A stretch of DNA of 64,000 nucleotides from Fusobacterium necrogenes (GCF_900450765.1 NZ_UGGU01000003.1:1564854-1628853), one strand, 5' to 3'; counted from the first letter of the stretch, positions 18,403 to 28,153 are shown. Numbers and translations: made by a program. Notes: generated by a model from the letters alone, not told the origin.

Positions 18403-18624
18403 ATGTTAGAAGAAGTTTTAGCAAATCTTATCTACAATAGAAAAAGATATCTTTATGCTTTCATAGGATTTATAATGGCAGTCCTATTAGTAACAGTTGG
18501 AATTTTCGAAACAATATTTATATTACTAGTTACATTTATAGGATATTGCTTTGGAAGTCCTATGCTTGTTAAAAAAATAAAAAAAATAAAAAATATATTA
18601 TCTGAAAAATTAAATGAAGAGTAA
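18403..18624 (+). CDS. DUF2273 small membrane protein
   Basis: 73 residues with two adjacent transmembrane helices and a basic C-terminal tail (VKKIKKIKN). Members of DUF2273 occur with Asp23 and AmaP and probably join the same envelope-associated complex. It starts 12 bases after amaP and ends 12 bases before nusB. Confidence 0.75.
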   Translation: MLEEVLANLIYNRKRYLYAFIGFIMAVLLVTVGIFETIFILLVTFIGYCFGSPMLVKKIKKIKNILSEKLNEE

Positions 18625-18636
18625 GAAAGGAAAATA

Positions 18637-19035
18637 ATGAGTAGAAAAGTAGCAAGAGAAGAACTATTTAAATTAGTTTTTGAAAGTGAATTAAAAGAGG
18701 AAAATACAAAAGAAACACTAGAAAATTATTTAAAACGAGATGAAGCTTTAACTAATGAAAACGAATTAAAGTTTATAAAAAAATATATGAATGGAATGGC
18801 CATAAATAATGATAGAATATTAAAAACTATCAATGATAATATCACTGGTTGGAGTTTTGAAAGAATTGGAAATGTAGAAAAATCTCTATTAAAATGTTCT
18901 GTCTATGAGCTTTTATGTGAAACTACACCACATGAAATAGTTGTAAATGAAGTTGTAGAGCTTGCAAAACTCTACGGAGATGAAAAAACTTCTGAATTTG
19001 TAAATGGGATATTGGCTAAAATAATAAATAAGTAA
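18637..19035 (+). CDS. nusB: Transcription antitermination factor NusB
   Basis: 132-residue all-helical protein with NusB landmarks: SRKVAREELFKLVFE at the start, and HEIVVNEVVELAKLYGDEKTSEFVNGILAKI at the C-terminus. It binds boxA RNA with NusE (S10) during rRNA transcription. The order accB-accC-asp23-like-nusB matches the Bacillus accB-accC-yqhY-nusB arrangement. The operon ends here at a strong terminator. Confidence 0.93.
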   Translation: MSRKVAREELFKLVFESELKEENTKETLENYLKRDEALTNENELKFIKKYMNGMAINNDRILKTINDNITGWSFERIGNVEKSLLKCSVYELLCETTPHEIVVNEVVELAKLYGDEKTSEFVNGILAKIINK

Positions 19036-19037
19036 AT

Positions 19038-19072
19038 AAAAAAGTTGTTACATGAAATGTAACAACTTTTTT
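19038..19072 (+). terminator. Intrinsic terminator after nusB
   Basis: AAAGTTGTTACA-tgaaa-TGTAACAACTTTTTT: perfect 11-base-pair stem with T tract. Confidence 0.93.
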
Positions 19073-19157
19073 ATAAAATCAAAATTAGGCATAAATTAGT
19101 ACATTTATATGGCAATAATTGTAATATAAAAAACTATGTTAAATTGGAGGTAAAAAA

Positions 19158-20189
19158 ATGGTAAGTTTTAAAAATGACTATAGTGAGGGAGCATTACCAG
19201 TTATAATGGAGGCTCTTTTAAAAACTAACTTAGAACAAACAGTTGGATATGGAGAGGATGAATACACAACTAAGGGTATAGAAACTATAAAAAAGGCTAT
19301 AAATTTTAAAGATTGCTATGTACGTCTTTTAGTAGGAGGAACACAAACAAATCTTCTTACAATTTCTCATATTTTACGTCCATATGAAGCAGTAATAGCA
19401 GCAGATACAGGACATATCAGTGTACATGAAGCTGGTGCAATAGAAGCTACTGGACATAAAGTAATAGAGTTGGCAACTAATGGAGATGGAAAAATAAACT
19501 TAGATATGATAAAAAAAGCTTATGATATTCATAAAAATGATTTTCATATGGTAAAACCTAAGATGGTATATATATCTAATCCAACAGAATTAGGAACTCT
19601 TTATACAAAAGAGGAATTAATAAACATCTCTAATTATTGTAAAGAGGTAGGTATGTATCTATACCTTGATGGAGCAAGAATGGCGTCAGCATTAGCTTCT
19701 GAAAAAAATGATATAGAACTTACTGACTATCCTAAATATTGTGATGCTTTCTATATAGGAGGAACTAAATGTGGACTTTTATTTGGAGAGGCATTGGTAA
19801 TTACAAATAAAGAGTTAGCAGGAGGATTTTTCTGTAGTACAAAACAAAAGGGAGCTACTTTAGCAAAAGGAAGATTGTTAGGAATACAATTTGCAGAGTT
19901 ATTCCAAGGAGATAGATACTATCAAGTAGGAAAACATTCAAATGAGATGGCAGCTATGTTAAAAAAAGGAGTATTAGAGGCTGGATATAAATTGAAAGCA
20001 GATTCATATACTAATCAACAATTCTTTATACTTCCTAATAGAATAATAGATGAGATTGGGAAAAAATATAGATATGAATTTTGGGAAAAAATAGATGAAG
20101 AAACTTCAGCAATTAGATTAGTAACTTCTTGGGCTACAAAAGAGGAAGATGTAAAAGATTTTATAGAAGACTTAAAAAATATGAAATAA
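19158..20189 (+). CDS. Low-specificity threonine aldolase family enzyme
   Basis: 343-residue pyridoxal-phosphate enzyme of the beta-eliminating lyase/threonine aldolase class. Seen: SEGALPVIMEAL, GGTQTNLLT, the conserved ADTGHISVHEAGA, LYLDGARMASAL and the cofactor lysine in YIGGTKCGLLFGE. It probably splits L-threonine or allo-threonine to glycine and acetaldehyde. It has its own ribosome binding site (GGAGG) and stands alone between the nusB terminator and the copper promoter. Confidence 0.88.
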   Translation: MVSFKNDYSEGALPVIMEALLKTNLEQTVGYGEDEYTTKGIETIKKAINFKDCYVRLLVGGTQTNLLTISHILRPYEAVIAADTGHISVHEAGAIEATGHKVIELATNGDGKINLDMIKKAYDIHKNDFHMVKPKMVYISNPTELGTLYTKEELINISNYCKEVGMYLYLDGARMASALASEKNDIELTDYPKYCDAFYIGGTKCGLLFGEALVITNKELAGGFFCSTKQKGATLAKGRLLGIQFAELFQGDRYYQVGKHSNEMAAMLKKGVLEAGYKLKADSYTNQQFFILPNRIIDEIGKKYRYEFWEKIDEETSAIRLVTSWATKEEDVKDFIEDLKNMK

Positions 20190-20193
20190 AATA

Positions 20194-20222
20194 TTGACAA
20201 AAAAAGTAAAAAATAGTATTAT
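20194..20222 (+). promoter_or_regulatory. Promoter of copZ-copA
   Basis: TTGACA (20194-20199), 17 bases, TATTAT (20217-20222), directly upstream of the CsoR-type operator. Confidence 0.8.
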
Positions 20223-20225
20223 AGG

Positions 20226-20245
20226 TATAGGGGGGTACCCCTATA
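20226..20245 (+). promoter_or_regulatory. CsoR-type copper operator
   Basis: TATAGGGGGGTACCCCTATA contains 8-base arms TATAGGGG and CCCCTATA around GGTA. G/C tracts flanked by TATA-like arms are the hallmark of CsoR/RcnR-family operators. It lies at the transcription start of copZ, where a bound repressor would block initiation, and a CsoR-like gene is encoded 2.8 kb downstream. Confidence 0.8.
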
Positions 20246-20270
20246 TTTAATTTAAGTGGAGGTAATAATT

Positions 20271-20465
20271 ATGAAAAAAGTAATAAAAATAGATGGTATG
20301 GGTTGTCAACACTGTGTAAAAAGTGTAACTAATGCTTTAGAGAATGTATCTGGAGTAAAGATATTAGAGGTAAAAATTGGAGAAGCTACTGTGGAAATAG
20401 CTGAAGATTTTGATATGAGTATAATAGTTGAAGCTTTAGATGATGCAGGATATGAGGTAATCTAA
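20271..20465 (+). CDS. copZ: Copper chaperone CopZ-like HMA protein
   Basis: 64 residues forming one heavy-metal-associated domain with the metal motif GMGCQHC near residue 10. It should carry Cu(I) in the cytoplasm and deliver it to CopA. Start ATG 20271 follows GGAGG; its stop codon overlaps the copA start by one base (TAATG), so the two are translationally coupled. Confidence 0.92.
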   Translation: MKKVIKIDGMGCQHCVKSVTNALENVSGVKILEVKIGEATVEIAEDFDMSIIVEALDDAGYEVI

Positions 20466-22936
20466 TGACTAAAAAAAATTATCAACTTGGTGGGGTTACT
20501 TGCCAAGTATGTGTAAATAAGATAGAGAAGAAGCTCTCTAAATTAGAAGGAGTAAATGAAGCTGTTGTAAATTTTTCTAATGAAAAACTTATTGTAGATT
20601 ATGATGAAAAAGTATTAGAGAGTGAAAAGATAAAAGAGGTTGTAAAAAAACTTGGATATGAGATAGAAGAGATAAATGATTATAAAGAAGTAGAACTAGA
20701 TATCTCTGGAATTACTTGCCAAGTATGTGTAAATAAGATAGAGAAAAAAGTAGGAAAGTTAGAGGGAGTAAATGAAGTTGTTGTTAATCTAGCTAATAGT
20801 AGAGGAAAAGTAATCTATGATTCTGAAAAGATAAAACTTTCTGAAATACTAGAGGTTATAAAAAAACTTGGATATGATGGTAAGAAACATGAAGAGTTAG
20901 AAGAAGATAGCAGAGCTTTAGAAAATGAAAAGATTCTTAAAAGAGAGTTTTTAGAGTTTAAGTTGGCAATATTTTTCTCAGCAATTGTTTTCTATATATC
21001 TATGGGAACAATGGTAGGGCTTCCTGTTCCTAATATAATCTCTCCTGATAATAATCCTTTGAATTTTGCTTTGATTCAACTAGTATTAGCAATACCTGTA
21101 ATCTATATAGGTAGAAGATTTTATAGAGTGGGAATAAAGCAACTTATTATGAGAAGTCCCAGTATGGATTCATTGATAGCTACTGGTACAGGATCAGCTA
21201 TACTGTATAGTTTGTATGGTACATATAAAATTTATCAAGGAGATATTCACTATGCTCATGCACTCTACTATGAGTCTGGAGTAGTAATATTAGCTCTCAT
21301 CTTATTAGGAAAATATTTAGAAAATGTAAGTAAGGGAAAAACTTCTGAAGCTATTAAAAAGCTTATGAATTTAAAAAGTAAAAAAGCTACTCTTGTAAGA
21401 GATGGAAAATTTGTACAGGTAGATATAGAGGAAGTAGAGCTAAATGAGATAGTTTTAGTAAAGCCTGGAGAGAGTATCCCTGTAGATGGAGTAGTTGTAG
21501 ATGGCCAAAGTAGTGTAGATGAATCTATGCTTACAGGAGAGAGTATTCCAGTAGAAAAAAATATTGGAGATAAAGTTTTTGGAGCAAGTATCAATAAAAA
21601 TGGAACTTTACAAATAAAAGCTGAAGCTATAGGAAAAGATACAGTTATATCTAAGATAATTAAACTTGTAGAAAATGCTCAAGGAAGTAAGGCTCCAATT
21701 GCTAAGATAGCTGATAAGGTTTCAGGTTATTTTGTTCCAGTAGTAATGCTTATAGCCACAATAGCTGGTATAACTTGGTACTATTTAGGAAGCAGAGGAA
21801 TAGTTGAAATACATGAAGCACCATCTATCTTTGCTCTTACCATATTTGTAGCAGTTATGGTTATAGCTTGTCCATGCTCTTTAGGTCTTGCTACACCTAC
21901 GGCTATAATGGTAGGAACTGGAAGAGGAGCAGAATTAGGAGTACTTATTAAATCAGGAGAGGCTCTTGAAAAAGCTCATAAAGTTGACACAATAGTTTTT
22001 GATAAAACTGGAACACTTACTGTTGGAAAGCCAAAGATTACAGATATAATAGTTTTTAATGAAATGAGTGAAGATGAGATTTTAAAAATATCTGGAGCAT
22101 TGGAGGAGTATTCAGAACATCCATTAGGAGAAGCTATTGTGGAAGCTGTGAAAGAAAGAAAATTAGTATTTCCAAAAGTTAAAGATTTTAAATCTATAAC
22201 AGGAAAGGGAGTATCTGGTGTTATAGATGAGAAAAAAATATATATAGGAAATATTAAGCTTATGAAAGAGTTTGGTATAGAATTAGGAGATGAAAAAATC
22301 TTAGATGAATTAGCAAATCAAGGTAAAACACCAATGTATTTAGCAATAGATGGTAAACTTGCTGGAGTAATAGCAGTAGCAGATATTTTAAAAGATGAGG
22401 CTATTGAAACAATAAAAGAGTTACAAAAAAGAGGTTACCATGTTGGAATGATAACTGGAGATAATAAACTTACAGCTCAAGCTATTGGAAAACAAGTGGG
22501 AATAGATATAATCTTTGCTGAAGTAACTCCAGAAGAGAAGTATCTAAAGGTAAAAGAACTACAAGAGCAAGGAAAAAATGTAGCTATGGTAGGAGATGGA
22601 ATAAATGATTCTCCAGCTCTAGTCCAAGCTAACATAGGTATAGCTATTGGTGGTGGAACAGATATAGCTATGGAAAGTGCTGATATAGTTCTTATGAAGA
22701 AAAATTTAAAAAATGTGTTAGTGGCTATGGAATTAAGTCATGCAGTAATAAAAAATATAAAAGAGAATCTATTCTGGGCTTTTATTTATAATACAATAGG
22801 AATACCAGTGGCAGCTGGTGTATTATATCCTCTTACTGGGCATCTATTAAATCCTATGATAGCTGGAGCAGCTATGGCAATGAGTTCAGTTTCTGTTGTA
22901 ACTAATGCACTTAGATTAAAAAAATTCAAAAAATAA
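20465..22936 (+). CDS. copA: Copper-translocating P1B-type ATPase
   Basis: 823 residues. Two N-terminal HMA domains with identical CQVC metal sites are followed by eight membrane helices with the ion motif CPC (Cys469-Pro-Cys471), phosphorylation site DKTGTLT (Asp513), HP motif SEHPLGEAI and hinge [10 protein letters not shown]. It exports Cu(I) from the cytoplasm using ATP. The two HMA domains share a perfect 34-base repeat, pointing to recent duplication or gene conversion. Regulated with copZ by the CsoR-type operator and ends at a strong terminator. Confidence 0.97.
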   Translation: MTKKNYQLGGVTCQVCVNKIEKKLSKLEGVNEAVVNFSNEKLIVDYDEKVLESEKIKEVVKKLGYEIEEINDYKEVELDISGITCQVCVNKIEKKVGKLEGVNEVVVNLANSRGKVIYDSEKIKLSEILEVIKKLGYDGKKHEELEEDSRALENEKILKREFLEFKLAIFFSAIVFYISMGTMVGLPVPNIISPDNNPLNFALIQLVLAIPVIYIGRRFYRVGIKQLIMRSPSMDSLIATGTGSAILYSLYGTYKIYQGDIHYAHALYYESGVVILALILLGKYLENVSKGKTSEAIKKLMNLKSKKATLVRDGKFVQVDIEEVELNEIVLVKPGESIPVDGVVVDGQSSVDESMLTGESIPVEKNIGDKVFGASINKNGTLQIKAEAIGKDTVISKIIKLVENAQGSKAPIAKIADKVSGYFVPVVMLIATIAGITWYYLGSRGIVEIHEAPSIFALTIFVAVMVIACPCSLGLATPTAIMVGTGRGAELGVLIKSGEALEKAHKVDTIVFDKTGTLTVGKPKITDIIVFNEMSEDEILKISGALEEYSEHPLGEAIVEAVKERKLVFPKVKDFKSITGKGVSGVIDEKKIYIGNIKLMKEFGIELGDEKILDELANQGKTPMYLAIDGKLAGVIAVADILKDEAIETIKELQKRGYHVGMITGDNKLTAQAIGKQVGIDIIFAEVTPEEKYLKVKELQEQGKNVAMVGDGINDSPALVQANIGIAIGGGTDIAMESADIVLMKKNLKNVLVAMELSHAVIKNIKENLFWAFIYNTIGIPVAAGVLYPLTGHLLNPMIAGAAMAMSSVSVVTNALRLKKFKK
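20496..20745 (+). repeat. Direct repeat inside copA (HMA domain duplication)
   Basis: Positions 20496-20529 and 20712-20745 are identical over 34 bases (both beginning TTACTTGCCAAGTATGTG). They encode the [11 protein letters not shown] part of each HMA domain. Confidence 0.9.
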
Positions 22937-22947
22937 TCTAAAAAGTT

Positions 22948-22997
22948 AAAGGTATTGAGCAAATTTTTTATTTTAAATTTGCAACAATACCTTTTTT
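22948..22997 (+). terminator. Intrinsic terminator after copA
   Basis: AAAGGTATTG pairs with CAATACCTTT with an inner GCAAATTT/AAATTTGC stem, followed by a T tract. Confidence 0.9.
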
Positions 22998-23008
22998 TAA
23001 TGTATAAT
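22979..23008 (+). promoter_or_regulatory. Promoter of the tandem CsoR gene and two-component operon
   Basis: TTGCAA (22979-22984), 18 bases, TATAAT (23003-23008). The -35 box lies inside the copA terminator stem. Confidence 0.6.
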
Positions 23009-23037
23009 ATATGTAGCATATTGTATAAGGTGGTAAA

Positions 23038-23613
23038 ATGGAAAATAAAGAGATGGAGATTCAAAGACATTGCTTATCTAATGAAAGTAGTTTTAGAAAA
23101 AATCTTATTTCAAGAATAAATAGAATAGCTGGACAATTGAGAGGAATAGAAAAAATGATGTTAAATCATGTAAAGTGTGATGAGATATTAAATCAAGTTT
23201 CCTCAGTAAAATCTGCTCTTAATGGAATAGCTAAAGTTGTATTAGAAGCACATTTAAGAAGTTGTGTAGTAGAAGAGATAAAATCTGGCTTTGAAAAACA
23301 AGCAACTTCAGAATTAATAGAAACTTTAAGTAAATTGATGGATAAAAATGGAAGTAGAACTCAAGAAAGTAACGATAATATAATAAGAAAAGTAGAAAAG
23401 CAGATAGAGAAAATAAAAGAATGTATAGAAAAAGATGAGTGCTGTAGTAGTATCTTAAAAGAGATAGCCATTATAAAAAACGAACTAGACAGTATGTCTA
23501 AAGTTATATTGGAAAGACATATAAAGAACTGTTTAGTGAGAGACATAAAACTTGGTTTCGAAGAAAAGATTGTAGATGATTTTTTATATACGATTAATAA
23601 AATGATAAAATAA
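23038..23613 (+). CDS. Tandem-domain CsoR/RcnR-family metal-responsive repressor
   Basis: 191 residues made of two complete CsoR (DUF156) units in one chain. Each has the Cu(I) ligand set with the spacing of CsoR: Cys47-His72-Cys76 and Cys136-His161-Cys165 (25 and 4 residues apart, as in Cys36-His61-Cys65 of Mycobacterium CsoR). Typical CsoR is a ~90-residue protein that assembles as a dimer of dimers; this fusion would give a pseudo-dimer. The operator before copZ is the obvious target. It leads an operon with a two-component system. Confidence 0.88.
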   Translation: MENKEMEIQRHCLSNESSFRKNLISRINRIAGQLRGIEKMMLNHVKCDEILNQVSSVKSALNGIAKVVLEAHLRSCVVEEIKSGFEKQATSELIETLSKLMDKNGSRTQESNDNIIRKVEKQIEKIKECIEKDECCSSILKEIAIIKNELDSMSKVILERHIKNCLVRDIKLGFEEKIVDDFLYTINKMIK

Positions 23614-23625
23614 CGGAGGGCAGAT

Positions 23626-24285
23626 ATGAAAAAGATTTTAGTAATAGATGACGAGTGGAAAATCAGAAAATTAATAAAAGATTATCTTATAAGAGAAGGA
23701 TACATGGTAGAAGAAGCTGGAGATGGAGAAGAGGGACTTGATAAATTTTTCTCTAATTCATATGATATTGTAATCCTTGATATTATGTTGCCAAAAATAG
23801 ATGGTTGGAGTGTTTGTAGAAAAATAAGAGAGGAGTCACAAGTACCTATTATTATGCTTACAGCTAGAGCAGATGAAAGTGATCAGCTTTTTGGATTTGA
23901 ACTTGAAACTGATGAATATATGGTGAAACCATTTAATCCTAAATTACTAGTAGCAAAGGTTAAAGCTTTATTAAGAAGAGATGGAAAAATAGTAGATAAA
24001 GGCCCATTAATATTTGGTAATTTATCAATAGATGGAATAAAAAGAGAAGTAAAACTAAAAGATGAAATATTAGATTTAACCCCTAAAGAATATGATTTAT
24101 TATATTTTTTTGTAGAAAATAAAGGAATTGCCCTCTCAAGAGAAAAAATTTTAAATTCTGTATGGGGCTGGGATTATTTTGGAGATTCTAGAACTGTTGA
24201 CACCCACATTAAGAGATTAAGAAAAAAAATAGGTGATAATTATGTACAGACTGTTAGAGGTTTTGGTTATAAATTTGAGGAGTAA
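23626..24285 (+). CDS. OmpR-family response regulator
   Basis: 219 residues. The receiver domain has the acidic pair DDE at 8-10, phosphoryl acceptor Asp52 (ILDIMLPKIDGW) and conserved Thr and Lys (MLTARADE, MVKPF). The C-terminal winged helix contains TVDTHIKRLRKKIG and the terminal VRGFGYKFEE. It is 12 bases after the tandem CsoR gene and 3 bases before its kinase. Its signal is unknown; being beside copper genes suggests metal or envelope stress, an inference. Confidence 0.93.
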   Translation: MKKILVIDDEWKIRKLIKDYLIREGYMVEEAGDGEEGLDKFFSNSYDIVILDIMLPKIDGWSVCRKIREESQVPIIMLTARADESDQLFGFELETDEYMVKPFNPKLLVAKVKALLRRDGKIVDKGPLIFGNLSIDGIKREVKLKDEILDLTPKEYDLLYFFVENKGIALSREKILNSVWGWDYFGDSRTVDTHIKRLRKKIGDNYVQTVRGFGYKFEE

Positions 24286-24288
24286 TAT

Positions 24289-25686
24289 ATGAAAATAAGA
24301 TGGAAACTATTTCTCTTAATGCTATGTATGGTATTGATGATAATAGGTGGGTTTGTTTTGACTAATACTGTCTATCTTGAAAGATTTTACCTAACTAACA
24401 AAAAAGAAAAGCTTATTCAAATGGGAAGGGTTATAACAGATCCTAATTATATAGTTGATTTTAGAAATTTAGAAATTCAAAACAACGCTGAAATATTAAT
24501 AAAAAAATGGGAACAAGTAGATAAGTACTTGCAAAAAAAACAACTCACTGAACAGGAAATAAATGAGATAAAGGAAAGTTTTAAGGGTGATGAGCCAATT
24601 TTTAAAACTGTTTCTTATGACGATTATAGAGGCAAAGTCCTAATTCTATTTATGCCATATAAATCAAATAGATATATTGAAATAATTACTCCTTTGAGTC
24701 TTATTCAAGAAGGATTAGACTTATCAACTAAATATCATCTACAATTAATAATCCTATCTTTCGTTATTGGTTCATCGATTGCATTTGTATTTTCCAAGGC
24801 TATGGTAAATCCTATACTTGAAATAAAAGAGATAACACAAAAAATAGCAATGTTAGATTTTTCTAGAAAATTTGAATCTGATAGAACAGATGAAATAGGA
24901 GAATTAGGAGAAGCTATCAATAAGATGGGAGAAACTCTTGAAAAAAATATTGCTGAATTAAATGAACTTAATAAAAAGTTAAGAGCTGATATTGAAAAAG
25001 AGAAAAACCTAGATAAATTACGAAAGGAATTTGTGGCTTGTGTAAGTCATGAACTGAAGACTCCTGTTGCTATAATTCAAGGATATGCACAAGGTTTACT
25101 TGAAAATGTAGCAACTGAAGAGGATAGAGATTTCTATTGTAATGTTATAATTGAAGAAAGTTACAAAATGGATAGCTTAGTAAAAGAACTACTACTAATC
25201 TCACAAATAGAAGCTGGATACTTTAAGATGCAAATGGAAAAAGTAACTATATCTTGTCTCATTAAAGATGTAATAGGAAAATATTCCCCAAAATTACATA
25301 AAATAATATATGAAAATAAAAATGATATTCTCATATTATGTGATGAAAAATATATAGATAGAGTCTTAGATAACTTAGTGTCTAATGCTATTAAATATAA
25401 AACTGGTAATTCGCCTATTCATATTAAAGTAGAGGAAAAAGAGGATAGCTGTATAGTTACTGTTAGTAATGAAAGCAATAATTTAGAAGAAAAAGACTTA
25501 GATACTATATGGAATCCTTTTGTTAGGCTTAATAGTGCAATAGGAAAGGAAGGACATGGACTTGGTTTAGCAATAGTAGCTGGTATCCTTGAAAATCATA
25601 AATGTAATTATGGTGTATATCTGTCAAATAAAAATATAGTGAATTTCTGGTTTGAATTAAGAAAATATAATGGTGAGGAAAATTGA
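24289..25686 (+). CDS. Membrane sensor histidine kinase
   Basis: 465 residues. Transmembrane helices lie near residues 8-28 and 150-170, around an extracytoplasmic sensor region of ~120 residues with no recognised domain. A HAMP linker, DHp domain with His254 in CVSHELKTPVA and an HATPase domain (DNLVSNAIKYK, then GHGLGLAIV) follow. It should phosphorylate the adjacent regulator. Its stop overlaps the next gene by four bases. Confidence 0.92.
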   Translation: MKIRWKLFLLMLCMVLMIIGGFVLTNTVYLERFYLTNKKEKLIQMGRVITDPNYIVDFRNLEIQNNAEILIKKWEQVDKYLQKKQLTEQEINEIKESFKGDEPIFKTVSYDDYRGKVLILFMPYKSNRYIEIITPLSLIQEGLDLSTKYHLQLIILSFVIGSSIAFVFSKAMVNPILEIKEITQKIAMLDFSRKFESDRTDEIGELGEAINKMGETLEKNIAELNELNKKLRADIEKEKNLDKLRKEFVACVSHELKTPVAIIQGYAQGLLENVATEEDRDFYCNVIIEESYKMDSLVKELLLISQIEAGYFKMQMEKVTISCLIKDVIGKYSPKLHKIIYENKNDILILCDEKYIDRVLDNLVSNAIKYKTGNSPIHIKVEEKEDSCIVTVSNESNNLEEKDLDTIWNPFVRLNSAIGKEGHGLGLAIVAGILENHKCNYGVYLSNKNIVNFWFELRKYNGEEN

Positions 25687-26339
25687 AAAAAAATAAGTAT
25701 TTCTATGATATAGAAAAAGTCTATTTTGAAAAAAAAGATGATATAGAAAAAAGATTAAAAGAATTTAAAGAAGTATGGGAGAATGGAGATAATAAAGATA
25801 TTCATGTAGAATTATCTTTTTGTATACTTACACCACAATCTAAGGCTATAAATGCTTGGAAAGCTATCTCAACCTTAAGAGATAATGGATTGCTTTTTAA
25901 TGGTTCAAAAGAAGAAATAGTCGAATATCTTAATATTGTAAGATTTAAAAACAATAAAGCAAAATATCTAATAGAGCTTAGAGAAAAAATGAAAGATGAA
26001 AAAGGAGAATTCATAACTAAAAATTTTTTTTCAAGCTTTGAGGATATGAAAGAAGCTAGAAAGTGGATAGTTAAAAATATAAAAGGAATGGCATTCAAAG
26101 AAGCTAGCCATTTTTTAAGAAATATAGGTTTTGGGAAAGAAATATCTATTTTAGATAGACATATCTTAAAAAATTTAGTGAAATTAGAAGTAATTGATGA
26201 AGTTCCTAAAAATATAACTCCAAAGCTTTACTTAGAAATTGAAGAAAAAATGAAAAAATATTGTCATTTTATAAATATTTCAATGGATAGTTTAGATTTA
26301 TTACTTTGGTATTTAGAAGCTGGCGAAATATTTAAATAA
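25683..26339 (+). CDS. ogg: Ogg2-type 8-oxoguanine DNA glycosylase/lyase
   Basis: 218 residues of the helix-hairpin-helix glycosylase superfamily, resembling archaeal-type Ogg2. The HhH and catalytic region reads KNIKGMAFKEASHFLRNIG followed by SILDRHILKNL, giving the expected lysine nucleophile and aspartate. It removes oxidised guanine and nicks the strand. It begins with TTG at 25683, overlapping the kinase stop (TTGA), with GAGG just upstream, so it is translated as part of the two-component operon; that pairing is unusual. Confidence 0.85.
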   Translation: MKKNKYFYDIEKVYFEKKDDIEKRLKEFKEVWENGDNKDIHVELSFCILTPQSKAINAWKAISTLRDNGLLFNGSKEEIVEYLNIVRFKNNKAKYLIELREKMKDEKGEFITKNFFSSFEDMKEARKWIVKNIKGMAFKEASHFLRNIGFGKEISILDRHILKNLVKLEVIDEVPKNITPKLYLEIEEKMKKYCHFINISMDSLDLLLWYLEAGEIFK

Positions 26340-26395
26340 GCCTTACAATTTTTCTATTTTTATATCTTAAATAGAAATCAATTATTAATTTCTTA

Positions 26396-26424
26396 TTGAT
26401 AAAATGCAGCATTTGAAGTATAAT
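26396..26424 (+). promoter_or_regulatory. Promoter of the YfcC carrier gene
   Basis: TTGATA (26396-26401), 17 bases, TATAAT (26419-26424). Confidence 0.7.
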
Positions 26425-26456
26425 AATTAAGATATAAAATTAATTAGGAGGTAAGG

Positions 26457-27959
26457 ATGAAAAAAAAATTCAACATACCAGATACGTATGTTATAATATT
26501 TTTTGTTGTAATTTTTGCAGCAATATTAACATATACTGTACCTATTGGAAAATTCCAAATGGAGAAGATAACTTATACAACTGAAACAGGAGTTGAAAAA
26601 ACAAGGACTGTTCCCATAGCCGGAAGTTTTTCATACGAGTTAAATGATCAGGGAGAACCATTAATAAAAGGAGTAAAATTTTTTGAACCTGGTGGTGAAG
26701 TTGGAATATCTAATTATATTTTTGAAGGAATAACAAGTGGAGACAAATGGGGAACAGCAGTTGGAGTAATTGCTTTCATTATAATAACTGGTGGAGCTTT
26801 TGGAATAATTTTAAGAACTAGAGCTGTAGAAGCTGGATTATTTAATCTTATTAAAAAGACTAAAGGTTCTGAATATCTTTTACTTCCAGTAGTATTTTTC
26901 TTTTTTTCACTAGGAGGTGCAGTATTTGGAATGGGTGAAGAGGCCATTCCATTTGCAATGATACTTATCCCCATAGTTATAGGAATGGGATATGATGCTA
27001 TAACTGGAATTATGATTACTTACATATCTACTCAAATAGGATTTGCTACTTCATGGATGAATCCTTTCAGCGTTGCTATAGCACAAGGAGTAGCTGGAAT
27101 TCCTGTTTTATCTGCAGCAGGTTTTAGAATAATCATGTGGATATTCTTCACTGCTTTAGGTATTACATTTACAATGATATATGCTAAAAAAGTGAAAGCT
27201 AATCCTCAATCTTCAATATCCTATGAATCAGATACTTATTATAGAAATGAATTCAATTTTTCTGACCATCAAGATCTGAAATTTGAAATTGGGCATAAAT
27301 TAGTTTTACTAGCTATAGCTTTAGGTATGGTCTGGATAATCTATGGAGTTATAAAATTTGGTTACTTTCTTCCTGAAATTGCTACTCAATTTGTAATTAT
27401 GGGAGTAATTGCTGGTATTATTGGAGTTATATTTAGGCTAGATAATATGAAAATAAATGATATAGCATCTTCGTTTAGAAAAGGTGCTGAGGATCTAATA
27501 GGTGCTGCATTAGTTGTCGGAATGGCCAAAGGAATTGTACTTGTCCTTGGAGGAGCAGATGCAGAAATACCTAGTGTCTTAAATACTGTTCTTAACTGGG
27601 TAGCAGAAAGTTTAAGCGGATTTCCTCCTGCAATTTGTGCTTGGGTCATGTATATATTTCAATCAATATTTAATTTTTTTGTTGTCTCTGGCTCAGGACA
27701 GGCAGCTCTTACTATGCCTATAATGGCTCCTCTATCAGATTTAGTAGGTGTGCCTAGACAGGTAGCTGTATTAGCTTTCCAATTAGGAGATGGCTTTACC
27801 AATTTAATAGTACCAACTTCTGGAATATTAATTGCTATATTAGGAATAGCTAAATTAGATTGGTTAGTATGGGCTAGATTTCAAATAAAATTTCAAGCAA
27901 TTTTATTCTTTTTTGGCTCATTATTTGTAATAGCTGCTGTACTAATAAATTTACAGTAG
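26457..27959 (+). CDS. YfcC-family carrier (basic amino acid/peptide-like permease)
   Basis: 500-residue protein with about twelve hydrophobic segments. It begins IPDTYVIIFFVVIFAAILTY and ends with a helix bundle, in the YfcC/AbgT-like ion-transporter superfamily. The GMGEEAIPFAMILIPI and SWMNPFSVAIAQGVAGIP stretches are typical. Members are proposed to move arginine/ornithine or other amino acids; no substrate can be assigned. AGGAGG precedes the ATG. A second member (45423-46973) is in this window beside a dipeptidase. Confidence 0.82.
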   Translation: MKKKFNIPDTYVIIFFVVIFAAILTYTVPIGKFQMEKITYTTETGVEKTRTVPIAGSFSYELNDQGEPLIKGVKFFEPGGEVGISNYIFEGITSGDKWGTAVGVIAFIIITGGAFGIILRTRAVEAGLFNLIKKTKGSEYLLLPVVFFFFSLGGAVFGMGEEAIPFAMILIPIVIGMGYDAITGIMITYISTQIGFATSWMNPFSVAIAQGVAGIPVLSAAGFRIIMWIFFTALGITFTMIYAKKVKANPQSSISYESDTYYRNEFNFSDHQDLKFEIGHKLVLLAIALGMVWIIYGVIKFGYFLPEIATQFVIMGVIAGIIGVIFRLDNMKINDIASSFRKGAEDLIGAALVVGMAKGIVLVLGGADAEIPSVLNTVLNWVAESLSGFPPAICAWVMYIFQSIFNFFVVSGSGQAALTMPIMAPLSDLVGVPRQVAVLAFQLGDGFTNLIVPTSGILIAILGIAKLDWLVWARFQIKFQAILFFFGSLFVIAAVLINLQ

Positions 27960-28012
27960 ATAGAAAAAGAATAATTTTTATTAAAAAATAAAATAATTTA
28001 AAAATCATAAAT

Positions 28013-28087
28013 AAAAAAAAGGAAAAAATTTACTATAGTTAACTCTATATAAGTAGTTATGACTAAAAGCAAATTTTTTCCTTTTAT
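28013..28087. terminator. Bidirectional terminator between the YfcC gene and hydG
   Basis: AAAAGGAAAAAATTT (28017-28031) pairs with AAATTTTTTCCTTTT (28071-28085). On the minus strand it ends in a strong T tract, serving hydG. Confidence 0.8.
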
Positions 28088-28153
28088 ATTATTAATAAGC
28101 CCATTTTAAAATTTCAGTCTAATAGTTGCAGAAATAATTTCTCTTTCAGATTA

